Notes under the pieces: generated by a model
Told to the model about the DNA's origin: nothing
Databases searched by the model: none
The model's input: only the letters and a program-made list of their open reading frames with translations
Made by a program: the position numbers and the translations under genes
IMG/VR virus record: IMGVR_UViG_3300027162_000003
Span: 1 to 61,764 of that record
Strand: one strand, 5' to 3'
DNA: 61,764 nt
Source of the DNA: a virus
In this document: one piece after another, positions 51,555 to 61,333 of the stretch
Numbering within the stretch: the stretch's first letter is position 1
How the letters are laid out: each line of letters opens with the position of its first letter

Positions 51555-53687
51555 TTAGCAAGGGTTTTGTGCAAGATATTGGTTTGCCGCACTACTTGCT
51601 GCATTTTCAGCAAGAATGCCAGCTTGGATTTTTGCATCAATTTGAGATATGCTAGAAAGAAAGCTCGCTGATGCTGTCGCAGAAATTGATTTACTTGGAT
51701 CGGCAGTGCAAGTGAGGCTAACTGTCCTATACTCTTTAGCCCACCAAGATTTCTGAGTTGTGTCAGCCTGTTCGTATGGACTTGGTAGAAGATCAACAGT
51801 GAGGCTGGTTCCATCTTGAGAAATAACACACGATTTGACTTCTGGAGAATTAGGAACGCCAGTGCTTTTTTCAGTCCAAGGATCAATGAATATCCTCAAT
51901 GATTCAACGCCAAACTCACCGCACCACTCGATAAGCATGGAGAATGCTTTATCAATGTCATTGGTCAGTTTTGATTCACAAGTAATGGACGATGCTTTTC
52001 TGCTGACACTTTCTGTTATCAGCCTGCGGTATTGCGTATTTAGAAAACCAAGGCTCTCTATCTCGTCAGAAAAATCTGTATTGACCCACTGATAATCGTC
52101 AGTGACTGCCAATATTTTTGTTTCAAGAATATTTTGGTATATCCCTTTTGACCCTCGATACGAAGCCTTAACATCCACAGTCCCGCCAATTTCACAAGCC
52201 TCAATTTCACCATACTGGAATTGCTTGAAATCAAGGCCATCACCAAGAAGTCCAGTCTCCATCTGGCAGTAAATTCGATTGACTTTTTCAACGATTCCAC
52301 CATCTGGATTTATATCGAAATAGGTGTCCGCCCTGCGCTCAGTGAATGTCTCCCAAAGATGGTTGTATGAGCCATCATTTGTTGCTGAGTAGTCAACAGA
52401 AAAATGGAAGCAACGAGGTGCGCCATTTACAACGCCAGAAATCCACTCTACGGGACGAGTTCCAGTCCACACGCCACACCATGCTGGAATCTTTTGAGTC
52501 CCCCACTCTGCTGCTGGGGCGTAATCAAGAACCATCGTAGCAGAGTTGCAAGTCTCCAGATAAGGCACAGAATACAGAAGGTAATTCTCAAACGACATCG
52601 CGCAAATCTTGGATGTATCTCCAGCCATGTATGCTTTGATGCGAGCCATCTCAACATCTCGATAAAGCGATTCCGATGTAACATAGACTGACGCTGCAAT
52701 GTCAGCAGATATTAGTCCCCCTTGGGAATACCACCACATTTGTCCAGCCTGAAACGAAATAGATTTGCCAGCAACGCAGCCAATCGTCGGATACAATGTC
52801 GTTTGGAAATTTGCAGTAGTTACCCATTGAGTTCGATCATAGATTCCACTTGCCAGTGAGTATGTCGCACGATCAGTGAATACAATCAGCTTTGTGTCGT
52901 TATCCTGACCAATGTAATTCGTCATTCCAGTGACAACGCGAGCAAATGCAAAGTCACCACGGCCAGTTCCAGTCAGTCTTTCCGTAAAAGAAGTCGGGTC
53001 TCCAAGGTCTGACGCCAATACAATATTCTTGGAGGAAACCCAAAGACGATTTCCACTAAATGCCATCCAATATCCAACAGGAATTGAAGTTGTCTGGATG
53101 CCCGTCTGATTTGATCCATCCCAGTATGCAGGAGTAGAAATGCCATCTTGGATTACAACGATACGATGAGATGGAGTTACTGTGACATCACCACCAGTTG
53201 ATACCTTTGCGGTTTGCGTTGCTAGAGTGAAAACAAACTGGTCAACACTTGGGTCTAGCTTGATATTTTTGAGTCGATAATCTTCCCAGTTTTTCGGTTG
53301 AGTCAGAGGGAATGGCGAGTAGTAAACATTTCCGTTGACTGCGAACACTACAAACGGCAATTCATCAGCAAAAGATGTTGTGCCGTCTGGATTGTAGATT
53401 TGCGCTGGAATGGTTTTCGTTACTCCATTTTGAACGATTGTGTCCGATGCGCTTGCTTGCTTATTTGACGAAAAAAAGATTCCTCCTTGGAAATTGCCTT
53501 GAGGCAGCGAGAGACGCATTGAGTATCCCGGCCTAGTCTGAACAACTCCACCACGAACAGCACAATTTACTGCCCACTTAATCTGGTTGTCTGGTAATGC
53601 CCACGGATTCCTTACCGAATTGACACCAAGAATCCAACCAGAAGAAACCTTTACTTCTCTTCCTGAAGTTATCTGTGCGCTTTTCAT
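51555..53687 (-). CDS. tail nozzle (T7 gp12-like) protein
   Basis: A 710-residue, beta-rich protein with repeated short strands (RIVVIQDG, WMAFSGNRLWVS, TKLIVFTDRATYSL, IGCVAGKSISFQAG) typical of the beta-propeller nozzle proteins of podoviruses; NIVLASDLGDPTSF is a hallmark segment. The C-terminal ~80 residues are helical. It follows the adaptor-like gene with a 1-bp overlap, as gp11-gp12 do. It would form the distal tail tube. Confidence 0.75.
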   Translation of the reverse strand: MKSAQITSGREVKVSSGWILGVNSVRNPWALPDNQIKWAVNCAVRGGVVQTRPGYSMRLSLPQGNFQGGIFFSSNKQASASDTIVQNGVTKTIPAQIYNPDGTTSFADELPFVVFAVNGNVYYSPFPLTQPKNWEDYRLKNIKLDPSVDQFVFTLATQTAKVSTGGDVTVTPSHRIVVIQDGISTPAYWDGSNQTGIQTTSIPVGYWMAFSGNRLWVSSKNIVLASDLGDPTSFTERLTGTGRGDFAFARVVTGMTNYIGQDNDTKLIVFTDRATYSLASGIYDRTQWVTTANFQTTLYPTIGCVAGKSISFQAGQMWWYSQGGLISADIAASVYVTSESLYRDVEMARIKAYMAGDTSKICAMSFENYLLYSVPYLETCNSATMVLDYAPAAEWGTQKIPAWCGVWTGTRPVEWISGVVNGAPRCFHFSVDYSATNDGSYNHLWETFTERRADTYFDINPDGGIVEKVNRIYCQMETGLLGDGLDFKQFQYGEIEACEIGGTVDVKASYRGSKGIYQNILETKILAVTDDYQWVNTDFSDEIESLGFLNTQYRRLITESVSRKASSITCESKLTNDIDKAFSMLIEWCGEFGVESLRIFIDPWTEKSTGVPNSPEVKSCVISQDGTSLTVDLLPSPYEQADTTQKSWWAKEYRTVSLTCTADPSKSISATASASFLSSISQIDAKIQAGILAENAASSAANQYLAQNPC

Positions 53688-56600
53688 TAGAACATTACTG
53701 GGTCAGTCGTATCGCCATAAGTGATCGCATTGATCTGCGGGACTGACATTGCATGACCATCAATACTCTCTTGCTGATTCTTGAGATAAGCAAAAGCAAT
53801 CTGCCAGTATCGAGCTGATTGATCAGCAAAATCTTTATCTTCCAAGTCGCAAGCGTGAACAGCAGTGATGATTGCTCGCTCTTGCTCTAGCGGAATGAAG
53901 TCGTAGATGCTCGTGATACTTGGAGTCTGGATGCGATAAGAAATCCTAGCCCATGCACAAGGCTTACCAATACGAATCCTGCGGTATTGAGGATTAACTT
54001 CAGATGGATGATATTGACCGATCAGAGTCATGTCATTGCTACGGCCATAATCGTAAGCGTAGAGCGACACATAGCCCTCAGTAATTGGCTTGTCGATTTG
54101 AGCCACAGACTTCACAAATGTTGGCAGGGTTACAGAGTCAACAAAGAATGTTGATATCACAGTCTCGCCAGTTGTAGTGTATTCTTTGCGGCCAGTAGTG
54201 GAAGGAGTATTTTTCGATTGAGCAAGCGTGTCGTAAAGCTCAAACGAATTATTATCTAGCCTACGAGCGTAGCATGTCGTTCCAGCAGTCAATCCAGTTG
54301 GCAATATATCGCCTTCTTTAGCGCGAGGAACAACAGCATCACCAGTGTTGAAGTGAGCTTGGTCAGCATCAATACTCGTGGATGGCGAGACATTGAATTC
54401 TCTAAGAATGTCTAGGCTTAACTGACCAGTTCCCGGTGTTGTCAATTCCTGCAAGATTCCACCCAAGTAAACTTTTATTGAGTCACCAAACAATTTGATC
54501 GTATAGTCAGTTCCAGCAACAAGGGGGGCGGGAAGCGTATCTGTCGTAGAGAATCCAACAATTTGATCTTCGTTCAAGAATGCAATTTCAGATGGAGTAA
54601 TTAGATTTCCAAATGGCAAAGAACGGAATGATTTCCTCAATGCATAATATGTCTGACCAGCACCGAACGACTGAATTACAATAAGACCAGTCGTTCCCCC
54701 AGCAATAGCGTATGCGTCTGGAGCAGATGGCAACGGAGCAGCAATATAAATCTTGCCAGTCGTATTGTTAATTTTATTGAGATAAAATGGAGTTACACCA
54801 TTATCAATTGAAGGATTGGTCGAAGGCAGAAGATAATCAGTTCCAAAATAAATTTGCTGACCAGTCGCAAGATTCGTGAAGTCGCCTTCCCAGTTATTAT
54901 TAAATGTAACACTAAATGCACGGGACAACGAAACATAGAATGTTCCAGTTCCAGATGAAGTAATGTTTACATCGCTGAAGTCAGTATTTTTAACAGTAAA
55001 AGTTCCAGATGACAAAGGAAGTTCTGCCCTGTATGCAGTTCCAGCAACAAGCGGAGATGGAAGTGATCCAGTAGAAGTAAAGCTAACAAAAACGCCAGTT
55101 GATGGAGTTATCACAACGATTGGCGTTGTCGTATAACCACTTCCAGCAGTAACAGCTTTTACTTCAGTTACATTTCCAGATGTTGATGTTATTCCAGCAT
55201 TTGAAGCCGTTCCATTTGGAGCAGAAACTGCTGCAAATGTAAATGTTGTTGCAGTAGCATCTGGAATATATGATGTAGGGCTTGCTCCAAGCGTTGGAGA
55301 TACGCTGGTTGTTGTTATTGTAAATTTAAATGTAGTTGCATCATAAACCTCAACAACAAATGGTGTGTCTGCATACTGGAATGGAGTTACATCGCTAAAT
55401 CTTACGACATCACCAGTTGAGTAATTGTGATTTGATGAAGTAACAACAGTCACAACATCTCCACCACTTACCCTTGTCATTGATGAAATGTTTTTGCTAG
55501 TAACTGGAACTGATGTGATCGCATTTTCTCCGTTTAGATATGTGGCAAGCGAGCCAGTCACATTAGATATTTCAATTGTTTGACCATCATCATATCCATG
55601 AGGAGAAGTTGTTGTTACTGTAGCAACTCCAGACGAAACAGATATTTGATTTACATTTAAAATAGAACTATTTACTTGAGCAGTTGCTACAGCACCAGAA
55701 CCTCCACCTCCAGTAATTTTAACTTGCGGAGATGTTAGGTATCCATAGCCGCCAGATATTTTGTTGAAATGAGAAACAAACGACCTTGTAATTGTAGCTA
55801 CAGCAGTAGCTGGAGAACCTGATATTTTTTGAGATTCAATAGAAACTCCTGTAGCTGGACTTCCAAGTAGAGATGATACTGTATATGTAAATGTTTTTGC
55901 TCCAGCATTTACAGCTATAATAGTTTTCTCCCCATTAAATCCACTAGGGCTTGCTCCACTAATTATTACTTTATCTCCAGCAACATATCCATGAGTTTCA
56001 TTTGTAGTAGCCGTTGCTACAGTTCCAGTATATGCGGTAGATATAATTGTTCCTGTTGCTGGACTTGCAGTTATGGTTGAAAGAGTTGTATATGTGAATG
56101 TGCTGGAATTTACTACATTTATTGTAAATGTTCCATTATATTCAGTCTCATTAGCTCCACTAATTGTAACAACTTGACCATCTCCATATCCATGGGATGA
56201 GATAACGCAAGTTGCAGTAGTTCCTGAGCCAGTAAGATTGCCAGCAGATACTGTTTTATTTGCACCAACTTTTGTTATTGATGTGACTGCTAATAATTGC
56301 TGAACCGGTCCTTCAATTGTAATTGTTGGAGCCTCAGTGTATCCAAGGCCGGGATCAGTAATAACAACATTTAGAACTTTATTGTTTACTGTATCTCTAA
56401 TTGAATATCCAGTTGCTTGTTTTTGAAGTCCGTAGAAAGGGCTAGACTCTGGCAATATTGGAGGGCTTGAGAAAGTTACTTGCGGATCAGAAACATATCC
56501 ACTTCCTTGAGAAATAACCCTAACTGATGTTACTGATCCAATCGTTACAGCTTGGAAGTTAGCTCCAGTTCCTGATGGCGTATCTATATTTAATCCAGAT

Positions 56601-57955
56601 GCGCTTATTTGCTGAGTTGTCCCAGTTATTGATGTTGCTGGAATCAATTTAACAAGAGAATTTGTTCCGCTTCCAGAATCTTTAAGAACAATAGGATTTA
56701 CAAGATTTGTTTGGTCTGATGCAATCGCATCGGCTTGATTCTCGTGAAGCGAAACGCTAAAATCATCAATAATATTAACAAAGTAGTTTTGATTCGCAAT
56801 GAGTGGCTTGGGAAGATTTCCAGATGCAGTAAATGCTTGGACTTGATCTCCATCATTGTAGTAGTGACGAACAGCAAATGTCAGCGTTGTTTGAGGATCA
56901 ATGTTCTTGCGAATATCTACATTGAGAGGTGCAGTGCTTCCAGTCGTGTAAACTGGATTGATATTCTTTTTAGCATCGTCCGATGTTTCAAATGCAGTCA
57001 AATGCGTTGAATCAACAGCATTGACATAATATGTTTGATTTGAATTAAGCGGAGGAGGAAGGGATTGACCAGTAGGGAATGTAATTTGATTTGCAGTCTC
57101 AAGAGTAAATTCTGGTGCTTCAGAAAGCTCAAGTGCAGTTATAACTTGCGATTCGCGGCTATCTTTGAATTCAAGATTTCCAGCACCAACGATACTCTGA
57201 AGATTGATTGGATAATTTAATGCTTGAGCATTAAGCGGGTCATTGAAAAGCTGGACTGTGAATGCATCAATGACTCCAATGTAGTATGTCTGGCCATTCT
57301 CCAATGCTACAGGAATCGCTCCAGCAGTGGTAACACTCATTCCCTGACCAGATGATAGTCCATGAGCAGTTGCGCTAGTAAATAGGTTAATCGGCGTTAT
57401 AGCGACACTGCGGGTCTTTACAGTAGCATCATCTGGAGTAATCGTTCCATACGCAAAATCACTTTGCGAGTGAATCGGCACAAGTAACCCATCAACACCA
57501 GTTCCATTCGCAAGTTGCGAACGAAGTGTTCGATTATTCTGATCGTTACCAAGAACACGAATAACCTTGCCAACATCGTTCTCCATTTCAGCCACAGCAA
57601 CAAGCTGAGAAGGCTGAATGATGTCCATGAGTGTCGCAACATAACCGCGATCATCCCACGCCCATTCAACGGAATTAAACATCCCGCCTTTGTTTACATG
57701 GTATTGAAATAAACGATTACGGAAGTATGTAGGAGAGCCATCAATGTTGACCGCAAGAGGAACATCGATATTGCGAGGAAGCGTGATAGAACAACGATCC
57801 CAGCCTGTGCAAACATCAACATCAGCAACCGAATGAGTCCAGTGACCAGACTCCATCAAGGTCGCTACTGCCTGCTGAATCTTACGAAAGATTTTACTTT
57901 CGTCAGTCGTTCCTAGAATTTCAGCACATTCCTCAAAGATTTGCGAGACAAACAT
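53687..57955 (-). CDS. tail adaptor-like protein expanded with beta repeats
   Basis: A 1422-residue protein. Residues 1-~140 (ECAEILGTTDESKIFRKIQQ, AVATLMESGHWTHSVADVDV) and the last ~150 (RIRIGKPCAWARISYRIQTP and DFIPLEQERAIITAVHACDL) resemble the two parts of podoviral tail adaptor (gp11-like) proteins. Between them ~1100 residues are Thr/Gly/Ser-rich beta domains with recurring (S/T)xxHGYxxGxxxxI motifs, probably Ig-like or similar small beta modules. The insertion may decorate the tail collar or bind the host. Confidence 0.65.
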   Translation of the reverse strand: MFVSQIFEECAEILGTTDESKIFRKIQQAVATLMESGHWTHSVADVDVCTGWDRCSITLPRNIDVPLAVNIDGSPTYFRNRLFQYHVNKGGMFNSVEWAWDDRGYVATLMDIIQPSQLVAVAEMENDVGKVIRVLGNDQNNRTLRSQLANGTGVDGLLVPIHSQSDFAYGTITPDDATVKTRSVAITPINLFTSATAHGLSSGQGMSVTTAGAIPVALENGQTYYIGVIDAFTVQLFNDPLNAQALNYPINLQSIVGAGNLEFKDSRESQVITALELSEAPEFTLETANQITFPTGQSLPPPLNSNQTYYVNAVDSTHLTAFETSDDAKKNINPVYTTGSTAPLNVDIRKNIDPQTTLTFAVRHYYNDGDQVQAFTASGNLPKPLIANQNYFVNIIDDFSVSLHENQADAIASDQTNLVNPIVLKDSGSGTNSLVKLIPATSITGTTQQISASGLNIDTPSGTGANFQAVTIGSVTSVRVISQGSGYVSDPQVTFSSPPILPESSPFYGLQKQATGYSIRDTVNNKVLNVVITDPGLGYTEAPTITIEGPVQQLLAVTSITKVGANKTVSAGNLTGSGTTATCVISSHGYGDGQVVTISGANETEYNGTFTINVVNSSTFTYTTLSTITASPATGTIISTAYTGTVATATTNETHGYVAGDKVIISGASPSGFNGEKTIIAVNAGAKTFTYTVSSLLGSPATGVSIESQKISGSPATAVATITRSFVSHFNKISGGYGYLTSPQVKITGGGGSGAVATAQVNSSILNVNQISVSSGVATVTTTSPHGYDDGQTIEISNVTGSLATYLNGENAITSVPVTSKNISSMTRVSGGDVVTVVTSSNHNYSTGDVVRFSDVTPFQYADTPFVVEVYDATTFKFTITTTSVSPTLGASPTSYIPDATATTFTFAAVSAPNGTASNAGITSTSGNVTEVKAVTAGSGYTTTPIVVITPSTGVFVSFTSTGSLPSPLVAGTAYRAELPLSSGTFTVKNTDFSDVNITSSGTGTFYVSLSRAFSVTFNNNWEGDFTNLATGQQIYFGTDYLLPSTNPSIDNGVTPFYLNKINNTTGKIYIAAPLPSAPDAYAIAGGTTGLIVIQSFGAGQTYYALRKSFRSLPFGNLITPSEIAFLNEDQIVGFSTTDTLPAPLVAGTDYTIKLFGDSIKVYLGGILQELTTPGTGQLSLDILREFNVSPSTSIDADQAHFNTGDAVVPRAKEGDILPTGLTAGTTCYARRLDNNSFELYDTLAQSKNTPSTTGRKEYTTTGETVISTFFVDSVTLPTFVKSVAQIDKPITEGYVSLYAYDYGRSNDMTLIGQYHPSEVNPQYRRIRIGKPCAWARISYRIQTPSITSIYDFIPLEQERAIITAVHACDLEDKDFADQSARYWQIAFAYLKNQQESIDGHAMSVPQINAITYGDTTDPVMF

Positions 57956-57964
57956 GGCGCGACA

Positions 57965-58291
57965 TTATCGCATCGAACCTTCTGCCGCAAGTGATTTAAG
58001 AAACTCTTCGTCTTCAGCGGTTGCAACAGCCTCTGGAGCCATTGCTTCACCAGTAGGAGCAACTTCGCCACTTTTTTGAGCGTCAACTTCAGCTTTGAGT
58101 GTTTCAAGACCAGATTGGAGTTGGCTAACAAGTGTGTAGATAGAATCAAACGCATCAGATGGCATTTGAACCATAACCTTGCCACCAGCAGGAGGAGCCA
58201 TGTCAGGAGTTGGTGCGGCCATTTCCCCCGGCATCGCTTCTGGTGTTGGTGTTGGAGCCTCGGTTGGAGGCATGGTTTTATCTTGTGCCAT
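57965..58291 (-). CDS. small Pro/Ala-rich acidic protein
   Basis: A 108-residue protein: disordered Pro/Thr/Met-rich N-terminus (TEAPTPTPEAMPGEMAAPTP), a short coiled coil (SIYTLVSQLQSGLETLKAEV), and an acidic Ala/Glu C-terminus. No enzymatic motif. Spacing to neighbours is short. Possibly a virion accessory. Confidence 0.5.
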   Translation of the reverse strand: MAQDKTMPPTEAPTPTPEAMPGEMAAPTPDMAPPAGGKVMVQMPSDAFDSIYTLVSQLQSGLETLKAEVDAQKSGEVAPTGEAMAPEAVATAEDEEFLKSLAAEGSMR

Positions 58292-58295
58292 AAAA

Positions 58296-58694
58296 TTAAT
58301 CTTCGTATTCCTCTTCGGTTTCGTCCTCTTCGCCCTCAGCTTCTTTTAAGCCTTTTTCAATAGCGTCTTCATCATCCTCTTCTTCTTCCATTGGCTCCAT
58401 CTTGGATTTACCATTGGATTTGATGCCGTGGATTTCAAGTTCAACGCAGTAGCGTTTCTTCTCTTCACCATCACGCATCATGGTTTCTTTCTTCTCCATG
58501 ACTTTCTTGAAGTGAATTACAGCAGTTCCCTCATTTGGGAAATCCATCAACTCTTTAGCATCGCTAAAATACAGAGAGGGATAGTGAACGGAAGCAGGCT
58601 CACGCTCAATTTCAATAGCCGTCATTGGCTTCATTTCTTCTCCAAGGTCAACAAAGCCCTCTGGCAAGCTTACTTTTTTAGATGTGTATGGCAT
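58296..58694 (-). CDS. acidic-tailed structural protein
   Basis: A 132-residue protein. A beta-rich N-terminal ~85 residues (EREPASVHYPSLYFSDAKEL, GTAVIHFKKVMEKK, RYCVELEIHGIK) resembling head decoration/assembly proteins, then a tail of ~35 Glu/Asp residues. Function uncertain. Confidence 0.5.
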   Translation of the reverse strand: MPYTSKKVSLPEGFVDLGEEMKPMTAIEIEREPASVHYPSLYFSDAKELMDFPNEGTAVIHFKKVMEKKETMMRDGEEKKRYCVELEIHGIKSNGKSKMEPMEEEEDDEDAIEKGLKEAEGEEDETEEEYED

Positions 58695-58695
58695 A

Positions 58696-58794
58696 TTAGT
58701 ATATTGTAATCCGACCTTCTTTTTTGGCTTGCTCGTATTCTTCTTTCGTCACTTTGTTTTTAGAAAGGATTTCTTTGGCTTGTTCAGTTGTCAT
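58696..58794 (-). CDS. 32-residue basic protein
   Basis: ATG at 58794 overlapping the tailspike stop (ATGA), TAA at 58696. Short, helical and basic (MTTEQAKEILSKNKVTKEEY). Coupling suggests translation. Unknown. Confidence 0.45.
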   Translation of the reverse strand: MTTEQAKEILSKNKVTKEEYEQAKKEGRITIY

Positions 58795-60623
58795 AAGTTA
58801 GAAAGTTTCCAATGAACATATGCAGCATTAAGTGAAAGCAGTTCTTCATACCTTACGCTATACATTTCTCCTGCTGGATTTTGTAAATTTCCTTCATCAT
58901 CAAACTCGTCTTCCCATTTATCATAGCATAGCAATCCGTATTCAAATGCATCCAATCCCTCAGATTCAAATGCTTCTTTTACTTCTTGCGCTATAACTCC
59001 ATAATGCCATCTTGCTTTTTCTTTTTTTGAATCAACAGCATGATTAAATTTATATTGCTTGAATTTAATTTTTCCAAAAGCCCTTAATGCAGATTCTGGA
59101 ATTTCTTGGATTTGTTGTTTGTAATTTGCATCAGATGTATTAATTGTTCCATTTACAGCAAAGACTTCAGTCCATCTTACTCCGCTAACTCCAAGGCTTG
59201 CTGTATTATTTGTAATTGGTCTTACTGCCCCAATTGATCTATGGTCTTCTGCAAATCTTTGAACTTGAGTAGTCCCTTGAAACAATGCAAAATATTTATT
59301 TGCTGGAGTTGGATCAGAACCATCAAATGATGCAACTAATCCATTTGCGCTAAATTTAAAACCCTCCTCTGTGTGTTCAGAAGAATTTTCCGATGCAGCA
59401 GATTTTGCAATAGTTGAATTAATTATGCTAGTTGTTTGTTCATCCCCAACATTTTTTATATCCCAGCTTTTGCAACCAGTTTGTAAATTTATAGCTGGAT
59501 TGAAGTCATCTGTTACATTTGTGCCAGAATGCCTTGGCGATGCGCCATTAATTAATGTATATGTTGAAATCGCATCTATATCAACACAATATTGATATGG
59601 CCTAATAAATCTATTGTTTATTAAAACATTATTTTTCCCTTTAACATATATGCCTTTTACCAATGCAGCCGTTCCGCCACTTGCTAATGTTCCTTGAGTT
59701 GTATTTGTCCCTCCCAACTGACCTTGTGGGCCACTAACAGCACAACCAACGATTGATATATTGTCAGCATATTGAAGTTGAATTACATGATTTGCATATG
59801 GACTTAATGTAGTATTTCCTCCGCAAAAGAAAAATTCGCAATTCAAAAGATATAGCCTATATGCAGCAAGATTTGCTCCTGATTCATTATTTGCATCCCC
59901 AGCAAATAAAGCGCAACAGTCAGTTCGTCCAGCACGGCAAGTATCAAATGTTATAATTCCACACTCCGCATATCCACTTGTTGAATTAATAGCACCATCA
60001 TCTACATAATAAGCGTGTCCCTTGCAATACTCTACTGTTACCTGCGTTAATTTTGTGCTTGGGCATTCTTTAGATAAATATACTCCAATTCCCGGCTCTT
60101 GGTAAACTTGGACTCGTTCAAGCAATGTTTGAACACAATTTCTAATATAGATTGCTCCTACAGTTCCATTAACGCTTCCAGAAGATGTCCAGCGAACAGT
60201 ATCTGAACCATAAATCTCTATATCGCGCATAACAAAACAACTTTTGTCATCGGCAGTAATTACCCATCCACCAGTAAAATCTGCAAGAAGTCTTGTTCCT
60301 ATATTTTCTGAAACTGACAACGACCTACCAAATCCATCTCCATAAATTGTTATTCCGTCATCTGGAATAGTTAGTCCAGATGTTAAGCGATAAACTCCAT
60401 CTGGAATATAAACTACACCTTTCCCTCCGCTTGCTGAATTAATTGCAGCTTGAATAAAAGAAGTAGAATCAAAAGTTGAGTAGCCAGACTCAGTAATCGA
60501 ATGCGCGCCAAAATCCCTTACATTTATTACATCAGCAAAGTGATCTTGCAATAGACGCGATGTATTTCCTCCAGTAGATGTAATTCCATCAATTACTCTT
60601 TGTGTTGCTTTTGTAATAGGCAT
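58791..60623 (-). CDS. tailspike with beta-helix and S74 intramolecular chaperone
   Basis: A 610-residue protein. N-terminal ~30 residues are short attachment sequence, then VINVRDFGAH and GGKGVVYIPDGVYRL, a pectate-lyase-like (Pectate_lyase_3) beta-helix start, through ~400 residues of Asn/Gly/Cys-containing coils. Residues ~490-610 (SDANYKQQIQEIPES, RWHYGVIAQEVKEAFESEGL, YSVRYEELLSLNAAYVHWKL) are the Peptidase_S74 chaperone, whose Ser in TSDANYK and Lys (SDxxxK) self-cleave after trimer assembly. It would bind and perhaps hydrolyse a host polysaccharide. Confidence 0.85.
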   Translation of the reverse strand: MPITKATQRVIDGITSTGGNTSRLLQDHFADVINVRDFGAHSITESGYSTFDSTSFIQAAINSASGGKGVVYIPDGVYRLTSGLTIPDDGITIYGDGFGRSLSVSENIGTRLLADFTGGWVITADDKSCFVMRDIEIYGSDTVRWTSSGSVNGTVGAIYIRNCVQTLLERVQVYQEPGIGVYLSKECPSTKLTQVTVEYCKGHAYYVDDGAINSTSGYAECGIITFDTCRAGRTDCCALFAGDANNESGANLAAYRLYLLNCEFFFCGGNTTLSPYANHVIQLQYADNISIVGCAVSGPQGQLGGTNTTQGTLASGGTAALVKGIYVKGKNNVLINNRFIRPYQYCVDIDAISTYTLINGASPRHSGTNVTDDFNPAINLQTGCKSWDIKNVGDEQTTSIINSTIAKSAASENSSEHTEEGFKFSANGLVASFDGSDPTPANKYFALFQGTTQVQRFAEDHRSIGAVRPITNNTASLGVSGVRWTEVFAVNGTINTSDANYKQQIQEIPESALRAFGKIKFKQYKFNHAVDSKKEKARWHYGVIAQEVKEAFESEGLDAFEYGLLCYDKWEDEFDDEGNLQNPAGEMYSVRYEELLSLNAAYVHWKLSNL

Positions 60624-60636
60624 ATTTTTATTTAAG

Positions 60637-61290
60637 TTAAGCTATAGAAAGTGATACAATTGTTGCTTCTGAAGATAATGGAACCGGTTGAGAGAATGTT
60701 ATAGTCCTTGGAGTTGTTAAACTAATTGTGTAATTTGTAGGATTTTGAAAAATGCCATCAATTGTAACTAAATATGCAATGGAGTTAGTAGAAAGACCTC
60801 CAGTAATTCCAAAAACATCCGTCACCCCATCTCCAATATAAGACCAGATATTGCCAAAATTTGAAGGTGGCAATACCCCAGTTGCACCCGTGGCTCCTGT
60901 TGGCCCTGTTGGGCCTGTTGCTCCACCTGATGGGCCTGTTGCACCAATTAGCCCAGTTGCACCAATTAGCCCAGTTGCACCAATTGGCCCAGTTGCGCCA
61001 ACTGGCCCAGTTGCACCAATAAATGTTCCATTATTTGCAAGACGAATAAAATAGCACATCAACCCCTCATCCGTGAGTCGGGGTTGATTGAAAATCTCTA
61101 CTGTATTATTGGGATCGCAAGGAATATCCCATACTACGCGACCATTTACAATGGATTTATTGATTGTTCCATAAAGCGCATAAACAAGATTATCAATCAA
61201 TGATGGAACTGACTCAGAAGAAATAGATGGATACGGAACTTCTGGGCAGCAAGTGCTGGAATATGTTGAGCTATTGCAATTGCAGGACAT
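60637..61290 (-). CDS. collagen-like tail fibre protein
   Basis: A 217-residue protein. Cys-rich N-terminus ([20 protein letters not shown]), then a segment ([20 protein letters not shown]) found at the start of many phage collagen-like fibres, GATGP/GATGL repeats at ~90-140 and a C-terminal domain ([20 protein letters not shown]) homologous to that of the split collagen gene. Sits between the tailspike and the junction gene. A fibre with a trimerising tip is inferred. Confidence 0.75.
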   Translation of the reverse strand: MSCNCNSSTYSSTCCPEVPYPSISSESVPSLIDNLVYALYGTINKSIVNGRVVWDIPCDPNNTVEIFNQPRLTDEGLMCYFIRLANNGTFIGATGPVGATGPIGATGLIGATGLIGATGPSGGATGPTGPTGATGATGVLPPSNFGNIWSYIGDGVTDVFGITGGLSTNSIAYLVTIDGIFQNPTNYTISLTTPRTITFSQPVPLSSEATIVSLSIA

Positions 61291-61333
61291 GATTTTTATG
61301 TTTTAAATTTTTAAATTAAATAGTCAATTACTT

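Noticed and set aside
51554-51886. Longer start for the CxxCxxC protein inside the nozzle gene
   Set aside because: The extension is the shadow of the nozzle coding sequence; ATG 51553 is adjacent to the nozzle stop and gives a compact protein.
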